Of a stretch of DNA of 64,000 nucleotides, positions 53,738 to 62,908 are shown one piece after another. Source of the DNA: Dehalococcoidia bacterium. Its GTDB lineage: Bacteria; Chloroflexota; Dehalococcoidia; Lucifugimonadales; UBA1123. Position 1 is the first letter of the stretch. The number at the start of each line of letters is the position of its first letter. The notes beneath the pieces are model-generated. The model worked only from the letters and a program-made list of their open reading frames with translations. It was not told the origin of the DNA and ran no database searches. The stretch is taken from the NCBI GenBank assembly GCA_021295915.1, contig JAGWBK010000006.1:1575-65574 (forward strand). The letters run 5' to 3'. Both the position numbers and the translations under genes were made by a program.

Positions 53738-54774
53738 CAATGTAGCAGCATCGCATCGCCGAAGCTGTAGAAGCGAAATCTTTCATCGACAGCCGTCTCG
53801 TACGCGTTCAGGATGATCTCTCTGCTGGAGAAGGCGGATACGAGCATCAGCAGAGTCGACTTGGGCAGATGGAAATTCGTTACCAGACCATCAATGACCC
53901 TGAACTCGAATCCAGGTGAGATGAACAGGTCGACCCAACCGGCACCAGGACTCACCAGCCGATCAGATGCAGGATTCACGAGGGCCGCGTTCTCCAGCAG
54001 CCTCACCGCCGTGGTCCCAACTGAGATGATCCTGCGTCCTTCTATTCGTGCCGAGTTGATCGCTTCCGCAGCCTCACTCGACAGATCCCACTGCTCGGCG
54101 TGCATCTCATGCTCCATCGGGTCTTCCGATGTGACCGGCCTGAACGAGTCCCATCCGACGTGAAGAGTGACGAATGCTCGTAGCACGCCGATTTCATCCA
54201 GACGTTCAAGAAGAGAATCGCTGAAATGAAGACCGGCGGTGGGAGCGGCCACACTTCCTTCAGCCTTGGAGTACACAGTCTGATAGCGATCACTGTCCTG
54301 CAACCGTTCATGTATGTACGGAGGCAGCGGAATGTGTCCGATTGTCAGGAGATGCGGCTCAGATTCGAACCGAACCAGTCTGGACCCGGCCGGCTCCATA
54401 TGGACAACCTCACCGTTCGTTTCGCCACTTCCATTCTCTCCGGATACGACGAAGCGCGCTCCGGGCCTCATTCTACGCCCGGGCTTAACCAGCGCTCTCC
54501 ATTCCCCTTCGCCAGTGCGTGATAGCAGCAGTAATTCGATGTCACGACCCGACGGTTCTGACCTCCCATAGAGCCTTGCCGGAAAGACCCTGCTGTCATT
54601 GAAAACGAGCAGGTCGCCTTCGGTTAGCAGGTCCGGCAGGTCATAGAACATCTTGTGAGATGTCTGACCCGTCTTTCGGTCAAGCAGCATGAGGCGCGAG
54701 TGGTCTCGGGGCTCTACGGGCTTCTGGGCAATCAGGTCCTGAGGCAGGACGTAGTCGAAGTCTGAGGTCTTCAT
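53737..54774 (-). CDS. queA: S-adenosylmethionine:tRNA ribosyltransferase-isomerase
   Basis: It transfers the ribosyl group of S-adenosylmethionine to 7-aminomethyl-7-deazaguanine in tRNA, making epoxyqueuosine. The 345-residue protein begins with the family start DFDYVLPQDLIAQKPVEPRD and has PTAGLHFSD, VTLHVGWDSFRPV and NFHLPKSTLLMLVSAF. The start is the ATG at 54774; the open frame extends upstream without similarity. It is coupled to alkA by a one-base overlap. Confidence 0.96.
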   Translation of the reverse strand: MKTSDFDYVLPQDLIAQKPVEPRDHSRLMLLDRKTGQTSHKMFYDLPDLLTEGDLLVFNDSRVFPARLYGRSEPSGRDIELLLLSRTGEGEWRALVKPGRRMRPGARFVVSGENGSGETNGEVVHMEPAGSRLVRFESEPHLLTIGHIPLPPYIHERLQDSDRYQTVYSKAEGSVAAPTAGLHFSDSLLERLDEIGVLRAFVTLHVGWDSFRPVTSEDPMEHEMHAEQWDLSSEAAEAINSARIEGRRIISVGTTAVRLLENAALVNPASDRLVSPGAGWVDLFISPGFEFRVIDGLVTNFHLPKSTLLMLVSAFSSREIILNAYETAVDERFRFYSFGDAMLLH

Positions 54775-54820
54775 CGTTAGGCCGCCGGTTTTCCGGCTGG
54801 ACGAGACCGGGACTACCGGC

Positions 54821-56329
54821 CTAGTCACCACCTGCCGCCGATGCTGCACCCTCAACCTGCTGACGCGGAGCGGGAGGCCTTCCGAACGTCGGAGCACGGT
54901 GGAAGAATGCCAGGAGCGCGCCGAAGCACAGCACGAAGACAACCATCAGACTTGATAGCTGGAAGCCCTGTATGTAAAAGCCCCGGGCGCTGGCATCGGA
55001 AAGCAGAGCGATACCAGATGGCAGCGCGAGGGCCAGAACCGCCGCCGCGGTCGTCGCGCCGAGCGCGTGGCCCATCTCACGGGTTGTCTCCATCATCCCT
55101 GACGCCACGCCGCGATGCTGTAGCGGGAGCGAGTTCATGACCGTAGCGTTGTTTATGGGATTGAACATATTTGTCCCCACAGAGATGGGGATCATCAGCA
55201 GGGGCAGAGCCCAGAACGGAATACGCGAAGCCGCAAAGCTAAGTACCAGGAAGCCACCTGCGATCATTATCATCATGATGGGCCGCATCAGTCTCGGCTG
55301 GTATCTATCGTAAACCCAGCCGGCCACCATGGGCATGAACAACCCGAGGGCCTGGCTCGGCAGCAGCACGACGGTCACAAAAAGTGGCGCCATGCCGAAC
55401 CCCTCCTCCACCAGTATCGGCACCAGCGTCATAGTCGCCAGCATGGAGAAGTGATACGTGACGTTTGTGGCCAATGACAGCGAGAATGGCCCTTCCTTGA
55501 AGTGCCGAACGTCGACAATGGGATTTGACACCCTGCGTTCGACAAGAAAGAACACTCCCAACATCAGAATGAACAGGAAGTGCATCGGCAGATGGTAAGT
55601 CAGCGCGTCCGAGGACAGGTATGACTCCTCGCCCGCATGAAGATGCGACCCTGACAGCACCAGCACCACGCCGGCTGCAACCAGTAACACTCCGCCAAAC
55701 CAATCTATAGGTCCGTTGTCACGCTCAGACTTGACTGAAACCTGGCTTCGCACCATGGGAATACATGCAACGATAGAGAGAACCCCTAGCGGCACAAATG
55801 TCAGGAACACCATTTGCCAACTGACGAACTGGAGCAACACCCCAAAGAAAGCAAGACCGATAAGCGTCCCAAACCTGGCCCCGATGATCGGCACCGCGAA
55901 GGCCCGTCCTCGTTCGTTAGGTTCGAAGTTGGCAGCTAGAATCGCGTTCGCGTTGCCCATGACCATTGCTGAGCCGAGACCGGCGACCGCACGCCAGACC
56001 ACGATGTGCCAAAGCTCCTGTGAAAGCGCAATCAACCCCGAGCCGACAGTCGACAAGAAAATGCCGATGAAAAACACGCGGGCGTGTCCGAACCTGTCCC
56101 CCATCCGCGCGCCGAGCATCACGAACGCGCCGAGCATCATCAGATAGATGATGACAATCCAGGCGGCATCGTCAATGCCCGTGTCGAACGCGTCGGCTAT
56201 CGTCGGGAGAGCGATCGCGACCGGCAGACTCGAAAGCTGAACGAGCATGTAGGCCGCGGTCAGCGCTAGAAGCGTCTCCTTGCGGCTCTTACTTTGCACC
56301 AACGGCCCCAACGCCGAAAGTACGCTCAA
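54821..56329 (-). CDS. MFS transporter, EmrB/QacA (DHA2) type
   Basis: A 502-residue multidrug-type major facilitator with about fourteen predicted membrane helices. It has motif A as GARMGDRFGHARVFFIG (about 73-89) and a motif-C-like helix (VLLQFVSWQMVFLTFVPLGV). Such pumps export drugs or metabolites by proton antiport. It lies 46 bases upstream of queA on the same strand, so it might lead that transcript. The substrate is unknown. Confidence 0.88.
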   Translation of the reverse strand: MSVLSALGPLVQSKSRKETLLALTAAYMLVQLSSLPVAIALPTIADAFDTGIDDAAWIVIIYLMMLGAFVMLGARMGDRFGHARVFFIGIFLSTVGSGLIALSQELWHIVVWRAVAGLGSAMVMGNANAILAANFEPNERGRAFAVPIIGARFGTLIGLAFFGVLLQFVSWQMVFLTFVPLGVLSIVACIPMVRSQVSVKSERDNGPIDWFGGVLLVAAGVVLVLSGSHLHAGEESYLSSDALTYHLPMHFLFILMLGVFFLVERRVSNPIVDVRHFKEGPFSLSLATNVTYHFSMLATMTLVPILVEEGFGMAPLFVTVVLLPSQALGLFMPMVAGWVYDRYQPRLMRPIMMIMIAGGFLVLSFAASRIPFWALPLLMIPISVGTNMFNPINNATVMNSLPLQHRGVASGMMETTREMGHALGATTAAAVLALALPSGIALLSDASARGFYIQGFQLSSLMVVFVLCFGALLAFFHRAPTFGRPPAPRQQVEGAASAAGGD

Positions 56330-56607
56330 GTCTTCTCCTTCAAGGCTGTCTAGCTAACCCAGATCAGCTTGTCGCAACAGTCAGGTAACTGCGCAATGCT
56401 AACACGAATTGCAGCCCCTAACACCAAAGAGGTTTCGTGAACCCGCGACATTGCCGAGGCGTCAGCCGCTCAGTTCAGCTAAAATCTCTTTAGGTATCTG
56501 GTGCATCCAAATAGCTAACCGAATGTTCGGACACCGCGTTACAACAGGTGAGCACATATCGTAGCGTGCATTCGCTCCGGCAGCTCCCACGAGAATTCAA
56601 GGCAGTA
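56330..56607. other. Divergent intergenic region between MFS and sigma-factor genes
   Basis: About 280 bases between the divergent transporter and sigma-factor genes, presumed to hold both promoters. I could not pick a convincing -35/-10 pair, and saw no RNA gene. An in-frame GTG at 56548 could extend the sigma factor into it. Confidence 0.4.
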
Positions 56608-57207
56608 ATGGAAGAGAAGCAGGCGAATCGCGAGATCGTCGATGAGATCGTCAGGCGCGCTCAGGCGGGTGACCAGTCTGCTTTTGCCGAACTTTATGAA
56701 AGGTACTACGACCAGATCTTCAGATACGTTTCATTCAAGTGCGGCAGCCGACTCGAGGCGGAGGACCTCACAGGAGAGGTGTTCCTGAGAATGCTGGAGT
56801 CGATAGATAAGTTCAGGTTCCAGGGATTTCCATTTACGTCGTGGCTGTATCGCATTGCACATAACCTCGTTGTCGACAATTTCCGTCGCAAGGGACGGAA
56901 ACCCACGGTGCCCCTGGACAAGGTGCTGCACTTCTCAAGCGAGAAAGACGGCGAGATGGAGAACCAGGCCCAGATTAGCTGGAGCATGGGCGAGGTCGTC
57001 GAAGCCATGTCCAGCCTGACCGACCTCCAACGGGAGGTAATCACCCTTCGTTTCGTCGCCGGACTGTCCATAGCTGAAACCGCTGATGCGGTCGGCAGAA
57101 AGGAAAACGCAGTCAAGGCCCTCCAACATGCAGGCATTCGAAAGCTTAGAAACCTGATGACCCATCCGGGGCCATTTGCAGTTGTGACACCGGAGCCCGA
57201 ACTGTGA
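56608..57207 (+). CDS. ECF-type RNA polymerase sigma factor
   Basis: A 199-residue sigma-70-family factor with region 2 (DQSAFAELYERYYDQIFRYV, about 24-43, and FPFTSWLYRIAHNLVVDNFR near 92-111) and region 4 (LTDLQREVITLRFVAGLSIA, near 149-168, and the recognition helix). The two-region layout is that of extracytoplasmic-function sigma factors. I start at the ATG at 56608 with AAGG upstream; a GTG at 56548 would add twenty residues. The next gene is a DUF5667 membrane protein, probably its partner or anti-sigma factor. Confidence 0.88.
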   Translation: MEEKQANREIVDEIVRRAQAGDQSAFAELYERYYDQIFRYVSFKCGSRLEAEDLTGEVFLRMLESIDKFRFQGFPFTSWLYRIAHNLVVDNFRRKGRKPTVPLDKVLHFSSEKDGEMENQAQISWSMGEVVEAMSSLTDLQREVITLRFVAGLSIAETADAVGRKENAVKALQHAGIRKLRNLMTHPGPFAVVTPEPEL

Positions 57208-57238
57208 TCAGTTGCTTTTCCAATCCGAGAGATGAGAG

Positions 57239-58108
57239 ATGAGCCAGGAGTTCAGCGAAGCACTTAACGACTGCCTCGACCGACTGGTAAGGGGTGAAGA
57301 TATTCACGAGTGTCTTCGTCGCTACCCTCAGCAGGCTGGCGATCTGGAGCCATTGCTTCACGTCGCCCTTGCCACGATCAACGCGGCAGAGGAAGTCAGG
57401 CCCGACCCACAGGCCAGGGCTCGAAACTTCGCGAGATTCTCTGAAGCAGTGCAGCAGCGATCCGCTGCACCAAGACGCAGGATGGCCTGGTTCTCATTCC
57501 GATGGCTCCCGGTGGCTCGCCCGATCGCGGTTGGCCTGGCGTCCATACTAGTGTTCGTCATGGGAGCGGGCGTGGCAACTGCTGCATCGTCCGAGTCCGT
57601 CCCGGGAGAGCCTCTCTACTGGGTGAAGACCACGAAGGAGATAGTCGAAGGCAGGCTGCCTCGTTCGGACGACGGCAGAGCAAACTACGAGGCGAACCTC
57701 GCCGAGGTCCGCGGCACAGAGATCGGCAAGCTAATGGAGAGGGGTCAGTTCACAAGGGCTGACGTCACCATGCGGAGAATGAACGATCACCTGGTCCGCT
57801 GTGCGCGTTATGCAGGGGTCACTGTGGTTGCGAATCCGATCGAGATGCCTGCCAGGCCGCCTGCCATGATAGGGCAGACCAGGGCCGAGCGTCTCGTACA
57901 AGGCCTGGAGCAGGACCGCGAGGTCTTCAGATCCAAGGTCAGACACATACTTTCAAGGCTCTCTCCACAAGACCGACGCCGGGCGGAGCAGGTCTTCAGA
58001 AAGACTGAGTTGCGGTACTGGATGATAATCCATGCCATGAAAGCTGAATCGCCTGATAGTCGTCCATACCTGGTCTTTCCGGTGGTTCACCGCGGTCCGG
58101 GTCGGTAA
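57239..58108 (+). CDS. DUF5667-domain membrane protein, possible anti-sigma factor
   Basis: A 289-residue protein with an N-terminal helical segment (FSEALNDCLDRLVRGEDIHE, about 5-24), one membrane helix (about 90-112) and an outside domain beginning with VPGEPLYWVKTTKE, the typical DUF5667 start. DUF5667 proteins often lie directly downstream of ECF sigma factors. The N-terminal cytoplasmic part would bind the sigma factor. The anti-sigma role is inferred from context; the ZAS zinc motif (HxxxCxxC) is absent. Confidence 0.72.
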   Translation: MSQEFSEALNDCLDRLVRGEDIHECLRRYPQQAGDLEPLLHVALATINAAEEVRPDPQARARNFARFSEAVQQRSAAPRRRMAWFSFRWLPVARPIAVGLASILVFVMGAGVATAASSESVPGEPLYWVKTTKEIVEGRLPRSDDGRANYEANLAEVRGTEIGKLMERGQFTRADVTMRRMNDHLVRCARYAGVTVVANPIEMPARPPAMIGQTRAERLVQGLEQDREVFRSKVRHILSRLSPQDRRRAEQVFRKTELRYWMIIHAMKAESPDSRPYLVFPVVHRGPGR

Positions 58109-58153
58109 TACAAAGCCCACACCCATACTTCACCGATCTGGAGAGTACACCCA

Positions 58154-60625
58154 ATGAATCTCTTGTCTCGACTGAGGCGCTGGCAGAAGGTCGCCTTGGT
58201 CATAGGGCTTGTTGTTATCGTGGGCATAGCATTGCTGGTCATTCGCAACGCAACAAGCTCTGACTCTACAGACCTTGAGGAAGACCAGCAGGTCGTCGCT
58301 GTACGGCGGGGCGATCTTGTAAATGAGATATCCGTCAGCGGCAGCGTCAGCTTTCCAGAACGCGAGAACTTGACCTTCGGTTCGCAGGGTGTGGTCTCAG
58401 AGGTACTCGTCAAGGAGGGTGAGCGCGTCTCGGCCGGCGACGTGGTAGCAAGGCTCGATGCCGAGACGATCGCGCGACTCGAACGGGAAGTCACTGAAGC
58501 AAACGCCGCGCTCAGGGATGCCCAGGAGGAGATGAACGATCTGATCACGCCTCCTGACCTAACCGTCGCAGAAGCAAGGCAGTCAGTTGCCCTGGCGCAG
58601 GACGCGCTCGATGATGCCAACGAGACTCTCAGCGAGATACTCGCCCCCACAGATGTGCAGATTACCGATATGGCTGGCAGCGTTGCGGTCGCCGCAAAGG
58701 CGCTTGAAGATGCAGAGGACGCCCTGGGTGATCTGGTGACTCCATCCGATCTGGACGTTGCCAGTGCCGCTCGCAGCGTTGTAGAAGCCGAGATTGCGCT
58801 CGCCGACCTCGAAGATTCTCCTACGGCACTCGAGATCGCTCACGCTACTGACAGAGTAGCCAGGGCCGAGGTTATTCTTCAGGACGCGGTAGAGGCCCTG
58901 GAACGATACGAGGCGGGTATCAACGATGAAGATGTATCGAGAGATCTTGATAATGCGCGACAGGACCTAGAAGCAGGCAGGACCAACTTCGCCAATGCCA
59001 TGACGGACTATGAGGTAGCCCAGCGCGATGGCGAGGTCAATGCCGACAACGCGCAGACTGCACGGGATGAAGCCGGGCAAGCCTATGCTGACACCTTCAC
59101 CAAGTGGCTAGGTATCGTCATGCTGGGGGAATCGCTTGACCCCGACTACGAAATGGCCCTAGAGGGTTTCGGTGTCGATCTTGCATCCCTGTTCGCGACT
59201 TCGAATCGCGGTACCGGACTGGCGTTCGGCGAATCGATTCCTGCAGATGATCCCGACACGATGTGGAACGAATCCCAGGTCCACATATGGCTGCACTTTT
59301 CGAGACAAGACCTGGAAACCACATGCGATCGCAACGATCTCCCTCCGCGTGGCACTATCTGCATCGAGGAGGAGTTTCGCTCAGCAGGTGATGCCTACCA
59401 AGAGGCTATCGACAGCAGAGCGAGGGCCGACGCCGATGCACTCAACGCCCTCGCTGCAGCGCAGGCAAGAATAGACTCCTCACAGTTGGCAATCGAAGCA
59501 GCAGAGGACCGCATCGAAGATCTCACCGAACCCGTTGACCCCGTCGTGTTGGCGCAATTGCAGTCGGCTGCTAAGGTCGCCGAGGAGGACCTCAATGACG
59601 CCAGGAAGAGTCTCGCGGACCTGACCGACCCATCTGACAGGCTGGAAATTACCGCCGACCTACGAGATATCGAGGTTGCCCGCGCGACTCTCGCAGACGC
59701 GCGAGATCGTTATGCAGAACTGACCGAGTCATCTGGCACCGCTGCGGCTGCGGATCTCACCGCGAAAGTAGAGGCTGCTCGCGCGAACCTGGATGACCTG
59801 AAAGACCAGCAGGCTGAACTCCTTTCGGGACAGGGTCGGGACGACTACCCCGCCGCATCCCATGCTGTCGAAGTGGCGCGGCTGACTCTCGATCAGCGAC
59901 AGGAGGACCTGGACGAGCTTCTCAATGACCCGGACCCAGTCGACCTGGACCTTATGACTGCCAAGTTGGAGGCAGCGCAGACGCTGCTCGAAGAGTCCCA
60001 GGAACGACTCACGGACGCGTCAGGGCTACGAGCACCATCGGACGGCTTCATCTCCCGTGTGAACGCCGAAGAGGGAGAGGACATCGAGGCGAATGACGTG
60101 GTGGCCGTGCTGGTAGACACCGGACTCGTGGAGGTTGACGGGTCTGTAGACGAGATAGATGTCCTCCTGATCGAGCTGGGTGTAGAAGCGGAAGTGAAGA
60201 TGGATGCACTGCCCGATCAGTCCCTGGTTGGCGTAGTATCGTTCGTCGGCGCGGAACCCGTGGAACAGCAGGGAGGACAGGGAGGAGTCGTAAGCTACCC
60301 TGTCCGCGTCGAAATAGAACTTCCAGCGGACATGAAGGCGCCGGAGGGGCTGAGCGCCGTTGCCTCCATAGTTCTCAGTAAGGAGACTAACGTTCTCCTG
60401 ATACCCGTAAATGCCATTCGAGGCAGTTTCGACGACCCCATTGTTCATCTAATGGTCAACGAGGAGTCAGTTGAAACCCCAGTCACACTCGGAAACAGCG
60501 ATGATTTCTGGACCGTCGTTACCGAAGGCCTGAACGAGGGAGACATGGTGGTCGCTGTAGCGCCAGAGGGTCAGGACGTGCAGTTCTTCTCTGAAGACAA
60601 CGGAGATGATAACGGCGGCCCCTGA
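58154..60625 (+). CDS. HlyD/MacA-like efflux adaptor with extended coiled coil
   Basis: An 823-residue periplasmic-adaptor-like protein, about twice the usual length. It has one membrane helix (about 17-38), a lipoyl-like segment (VLVKEGERVSAGDVVARLD, about 83-101), a long coiled-coil region with repeats such as LVTPSDLDVASAARSVVEAE and DLTDPSDRLEIT, an insert with two cysteines (about 370-400), a second coiled coil and a C-terminal beta-barrel region. The ABC ATPase and permease genes follow, so it is likely part of a MacAB-like exporter. In a single-membrane cell it would reach through the cell wall rather than to an outer-membrane channel. Confidence 0.85.
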   Translation: MNLLSRLRRWQKVALVIGLVVIVGIALLVIRNATSSDSTDLEEDQQVVAVRRGDLVNEISVSGSVSFPERENLTFGSQGVVSEVLVKEGERVSAGDVVARLDAETIARLEREVTEANAALRDAQEEMNDLITPPDLTVAEARQSVALAQDALDDANETLSEILAPTDVQITDMAGSVAVAAKALEDAEDALGDLVTPSDLDVASAARSVVEAEIALADLEDSPTALEIAHATDRVARAEVILQDAVEALERYEAGINDEDVSRDLDNARQDLEAGRTNFANAMTDYEVAQRDGEVNADNAQTARDEAGQAYADTFTKWLGIVMLGESLDPDYEMALEGFGVDLASLFATSNRGTGLAFGESIPADDPDTMWNESQVHIWLHFSRQDLETTCDRNDLPPRGTICIEEEFRSAGDAYQEAIDSRARADADALNALAAAQARIDSSQLAIEAAEDRIEDLTEPVDPVVLAQLQSAAKVAEEDLNDARKSLADLTDPSDRLEITADLRDIEVARATLADARDRYAELTESSGTAAAADLTAKVEAARANLDDLKDQQAELLSGQGRDDYPAASHAVEVARLTLDQRQEDLDELLNDPDPVDLDLMTAKLEAAQTLLEESQERLTDASGLRAPSDGFISRVNAEEGEDIEANDVVAVLVDTGLVEVDGSVDEIDVLLIELGVEAEVKMDALPDQSLVGVVSFVGAEPVEQQGGQGGVVSYPVRVEIELPADMKAPEGLSAVASIVLSKETNVLLIPVNAIRGSFDDPIVHLMVNEESVETPVTLGNSDDFWTVVTEGLNEGDMVVAVAPEGQDVQFFSEDNGDDNGGP

Positions 60626-60662
60626 CGGCGCAATCTATAGCAGTACCTTAGGATTCAAAAGA

Positions 60663-61433
60663 ATGTCCCTGATCACACTGGAAGAAGTCACGAAGATATA
60701 CAGGATGGGTGAGGTAGAAGTGGGCGCCCTGCAGGGAGTCTCCCTGGAGATCGAAGAAGGCGAGATGGTCGCCGTAATCGGCCCCTCTGGCTCGGGCAAG
60801 TCGACGCTCATGAACGTCGTGGGCTGCCTCGATGCTCCATCCAGCGGACGCTATGAGCTTGACGGTCAGGACATAAGCACGATGTCGGACAGCCGCCTCT
60901 CGGAGATCCGTGGCAGGCAGATTGGCTTCGTCTTCCAGACCTACAATCTGCTTCCCAGGCTAACGGCTCGAGCAAATGTCGAGCTACCGCTGATGTACAA
61001 CAGCGGCCCAGACCGAAGGCGCCGCGCGCTGGACGCGCTCGAGATGGTCGGGCTTGGCGACCGGGCCAACCACAAGCCAACCGAGCTGTCAGGTGGCCAG
61101 CAGCAACGTGTGGGCATAGCCAGAGCTCTGGTCAAGGAGCCGAGTATCATGCTGGCAGATGAGCCAACCGGGAACCTGGACAGCACGTCCAGCGAGGAGA
61201 TCATGACTCTGCTCAAGGACCTCAACCGCGAGCAGGGACTGACCCTGATGATCGTGACGCATGAGTTCGACATAGCCGCGGAAACCAACCGGATTATCTC
61301 GATGCTGGACGGTCGGATCGTAGGTGACAGCCACAGGGACACCTGGTCCCCTGGCGCAGAGCCTTGGCCAGGCGGCGCAAGGCCAGGTGTCGGGCAAGCC
61401 CCACTGGAGTCCGCGGAGTCTTCCACAGCGTGA
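60663..61433 (+). CDS. ABC transporter ATPase, MacB/LolD type
   Basis: The 256-residue ATPase of a MacB-like exporter. It has Walker A GPSGSGKS (about 40-47), the Q-loop FVFQTYN, the signature LSGGQQQR and Walker B IMLADEPTGNLD. The C-terminal tail is Pro/Gly-rich and variable. The ATG at 60663 is used; the frame opens earlier inside the adaptor gene. Its stop overlaps the GTG start of the permease gene by four bases (GTGA), so the two are translationally coupled. Confidence 0.94.
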   Translation: MSLITLEEVTKIYRMGEVEVGALQGVSLEIEEGEMVAVIGPSGSGKSTLMNVVGCLDAPSSGRYELDGQDISTMSDSRLSEIRGRQIGFVFQTYNLLPRLTARANVELPLMYNSGPDRRRRALDALEMVGLGDRANHKPTELSGGQQQRVGIARALVKEPSIMLADEPTGNLDSTSSEEIMTLLKDLNREQGLTLMIVTHEFDIAAETNRIISMLDGRIVGDSHRDTWSPGAEPWPGGARPGVGQAPLESAESSTA

Positions 61434-62686
61434 ACCCCCTCGACATAATGCTCACGGCGCTGTCTTCGCTGGCGTCGAACAAGCTCCGAGCTGCACTTAC
61501 CCTGCTTGGCATTGTGATCGGCGTAACTGCCGTGATCGTACTCATCTCTCTCGGGCAGGGAGTGCAGAAGTCGATCACGTCGGAGTTCGAATCGCTTGGT
61601 ACCAACCTGATCACCGTTACCCCAGGCTCGAGCGATGGCGACGGATTCGGTGCATTCTTCGGTTCTGGCGGAGATGAAGCCACCCTGACGCTGAACGACG
61701 CCTATGCCCTACTAGACCCTGTCAGCGCGCCGTCTGTGGTCGCCGTCGCACCGGAGATCAACACCTGGGCTCGTGTCGAATACGGGAGGAGTTCGGACGA
61801 CACTACCATCCTGGGAGTAACGGCCGACTACGACGATGTGCGCCTCTACGTCGCTGAGCAGGGCGAATTCATCTCACCAGTCCATGTACGCGACTCAGCT
61901 TCCGTCGCTGTATTGGGCGCCGGAATTTCGGAGTCGCTGTTCGGACTTCGAAGTCCGGTAGGTCAGACCATCAAGCTCAATGGCAAGCCGTTCACTATCA
62001 TCGGGGTGCTGGAGAGCAAGGAGGGTGGGTTCTTCGGTTTCCTGGACCGAAACATAATGATCCCCCTGACCACGGCCCACTACCGTCTCAACTTCCACCC
62101 CAACTCCAGGGGGGAGATCCAGGTCGGAAGCATCAGCGTTCAGGCGGCATCCAGCGAGGTCGCGGGGAGTGCGGAACGAGAGATCAGGGACATCCTCCGG
62201 CTGCGCCACCGCATCGTCGAAGCTGACGACTTCACCATCACAACACAGGAGCAGGCGCTGCAAGCGATCGAGAGTGCGATCGGGGCGTTCACGATCTTTC
62301 TCGGCAGCATCGCCGCCATCAGCCTCCTCGTCGGCGGTATCGGAATTATGAACATCATGTTCGTCACCGTGACCGAGCGCACGCGTGAAATCGGCATCCG
62401 CAAGGCAATGGGCGCGAAGCGTCGCGACATCATGCTGCAGTTCGTGACGGAGGCCGCCGTGCTCAGTTTCGGCGGCGGACTGGCGGGGCTCGCACTTGGT
62501 GGTCTAATCACAATGGCGATGAACGGACAGGAGTTTCTTGGCGGTCCGACGTTGGAAACCTCCCTGGACATCCAGGTCACGATACTGGCGCTGGGAGTAT
62601 CTATCGGCATCGGCCTCTTCTTCGGGATATATCCCGCGATGCGGGCCGCAAGGCTCCACCCCATCGACGCCCTGCGCTACGAGTAA
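61430..62686 (+). CDS. ABC transporter permease, MacB type (FtsX-like)
   Basis: The 418-residue permease of the exporter. It has an N-terminal helix (LRAALTLLGIVIGVTAVIVL, about 20-39), a large outside MacB-periplasmic-core domain (about 50-280) and three C-terminal helices with the FtsX motif (VTERTREIGIRKAMGAKRRD, about 312-331). The start is a GTG at 61430 overlapping the ATPase stop. With the adaptor and ATPase it makes a complete MacAB-like exporter for peptides, lipids or drugs. Confidence 0.93.
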   Translation: MNPLDIMLTALSSLASNKLRAALTLLGIVIGVTAVIVLISLGQGVQKSITSEFESLGTNLITVTPGSSDGDGFGAFFGSGGDEATLTLNDAYALLDPVSAPSVVAVAPEINTWARVEYGRSSDDTTILGVTADYDDVRLYVAEQGEFISPVHVRDSASVAVLGAGISESLFGLRSPVGQTIKLNGKPFTIIGVLESKEGGFFGFLDRNIMIPLTTAHYRLNFHPNSRGEIQVGSISVQAASSEVAGSAEREIRDILRLRHRIVEADDFTITTQEQALQAIESAIGAFTIFLGSIAAISLLVGGIGIMNIMFVTVTERTREIGIRKAMGAKRRDIMLQFVTEAAVLSFGGGLAGLALGGLITMAMNGQEFLGGPTLETSLDIQVTILALGVSIGIGLFFGIYPAMRAARLHPIDALRYE

Positions 62687-62787
62687 TCGCCCCCTACTTC
62701 TGTTCTGCCCGCCACCTGGGGACGTTTCTCGTACACACATAAATAGATTACTGAAACCAATTTTTGGAATTTGACTTGGTGTTAACC

Positions 62788-62818
62788 TTGCATTGACCCC
62801 ATACAAGGGTAGTACAAT
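62788..62818 (+). promoter_or_regulatory. Weak promoter candidate before the ABC exporter gene
   Basis: TTGCAT (62788-62793), 19 bases, TACAAT (62813-62818). The -10 box is good but the spacing is long. An overlapping TTGACC sits only 14 bases from the same -10. It lies in the 222-base gap before the exporter gene. Confidence 0.3.
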
Positions 62819-62908
62819 GCACCGCTAGAGGCAGGTGAAACAGTTTCGCTAGGGGACGCGTTCCTCTCCCGGAGCTTGGCGAGGAGGATCGCGCCCAGCG
62901 TAAACTCT

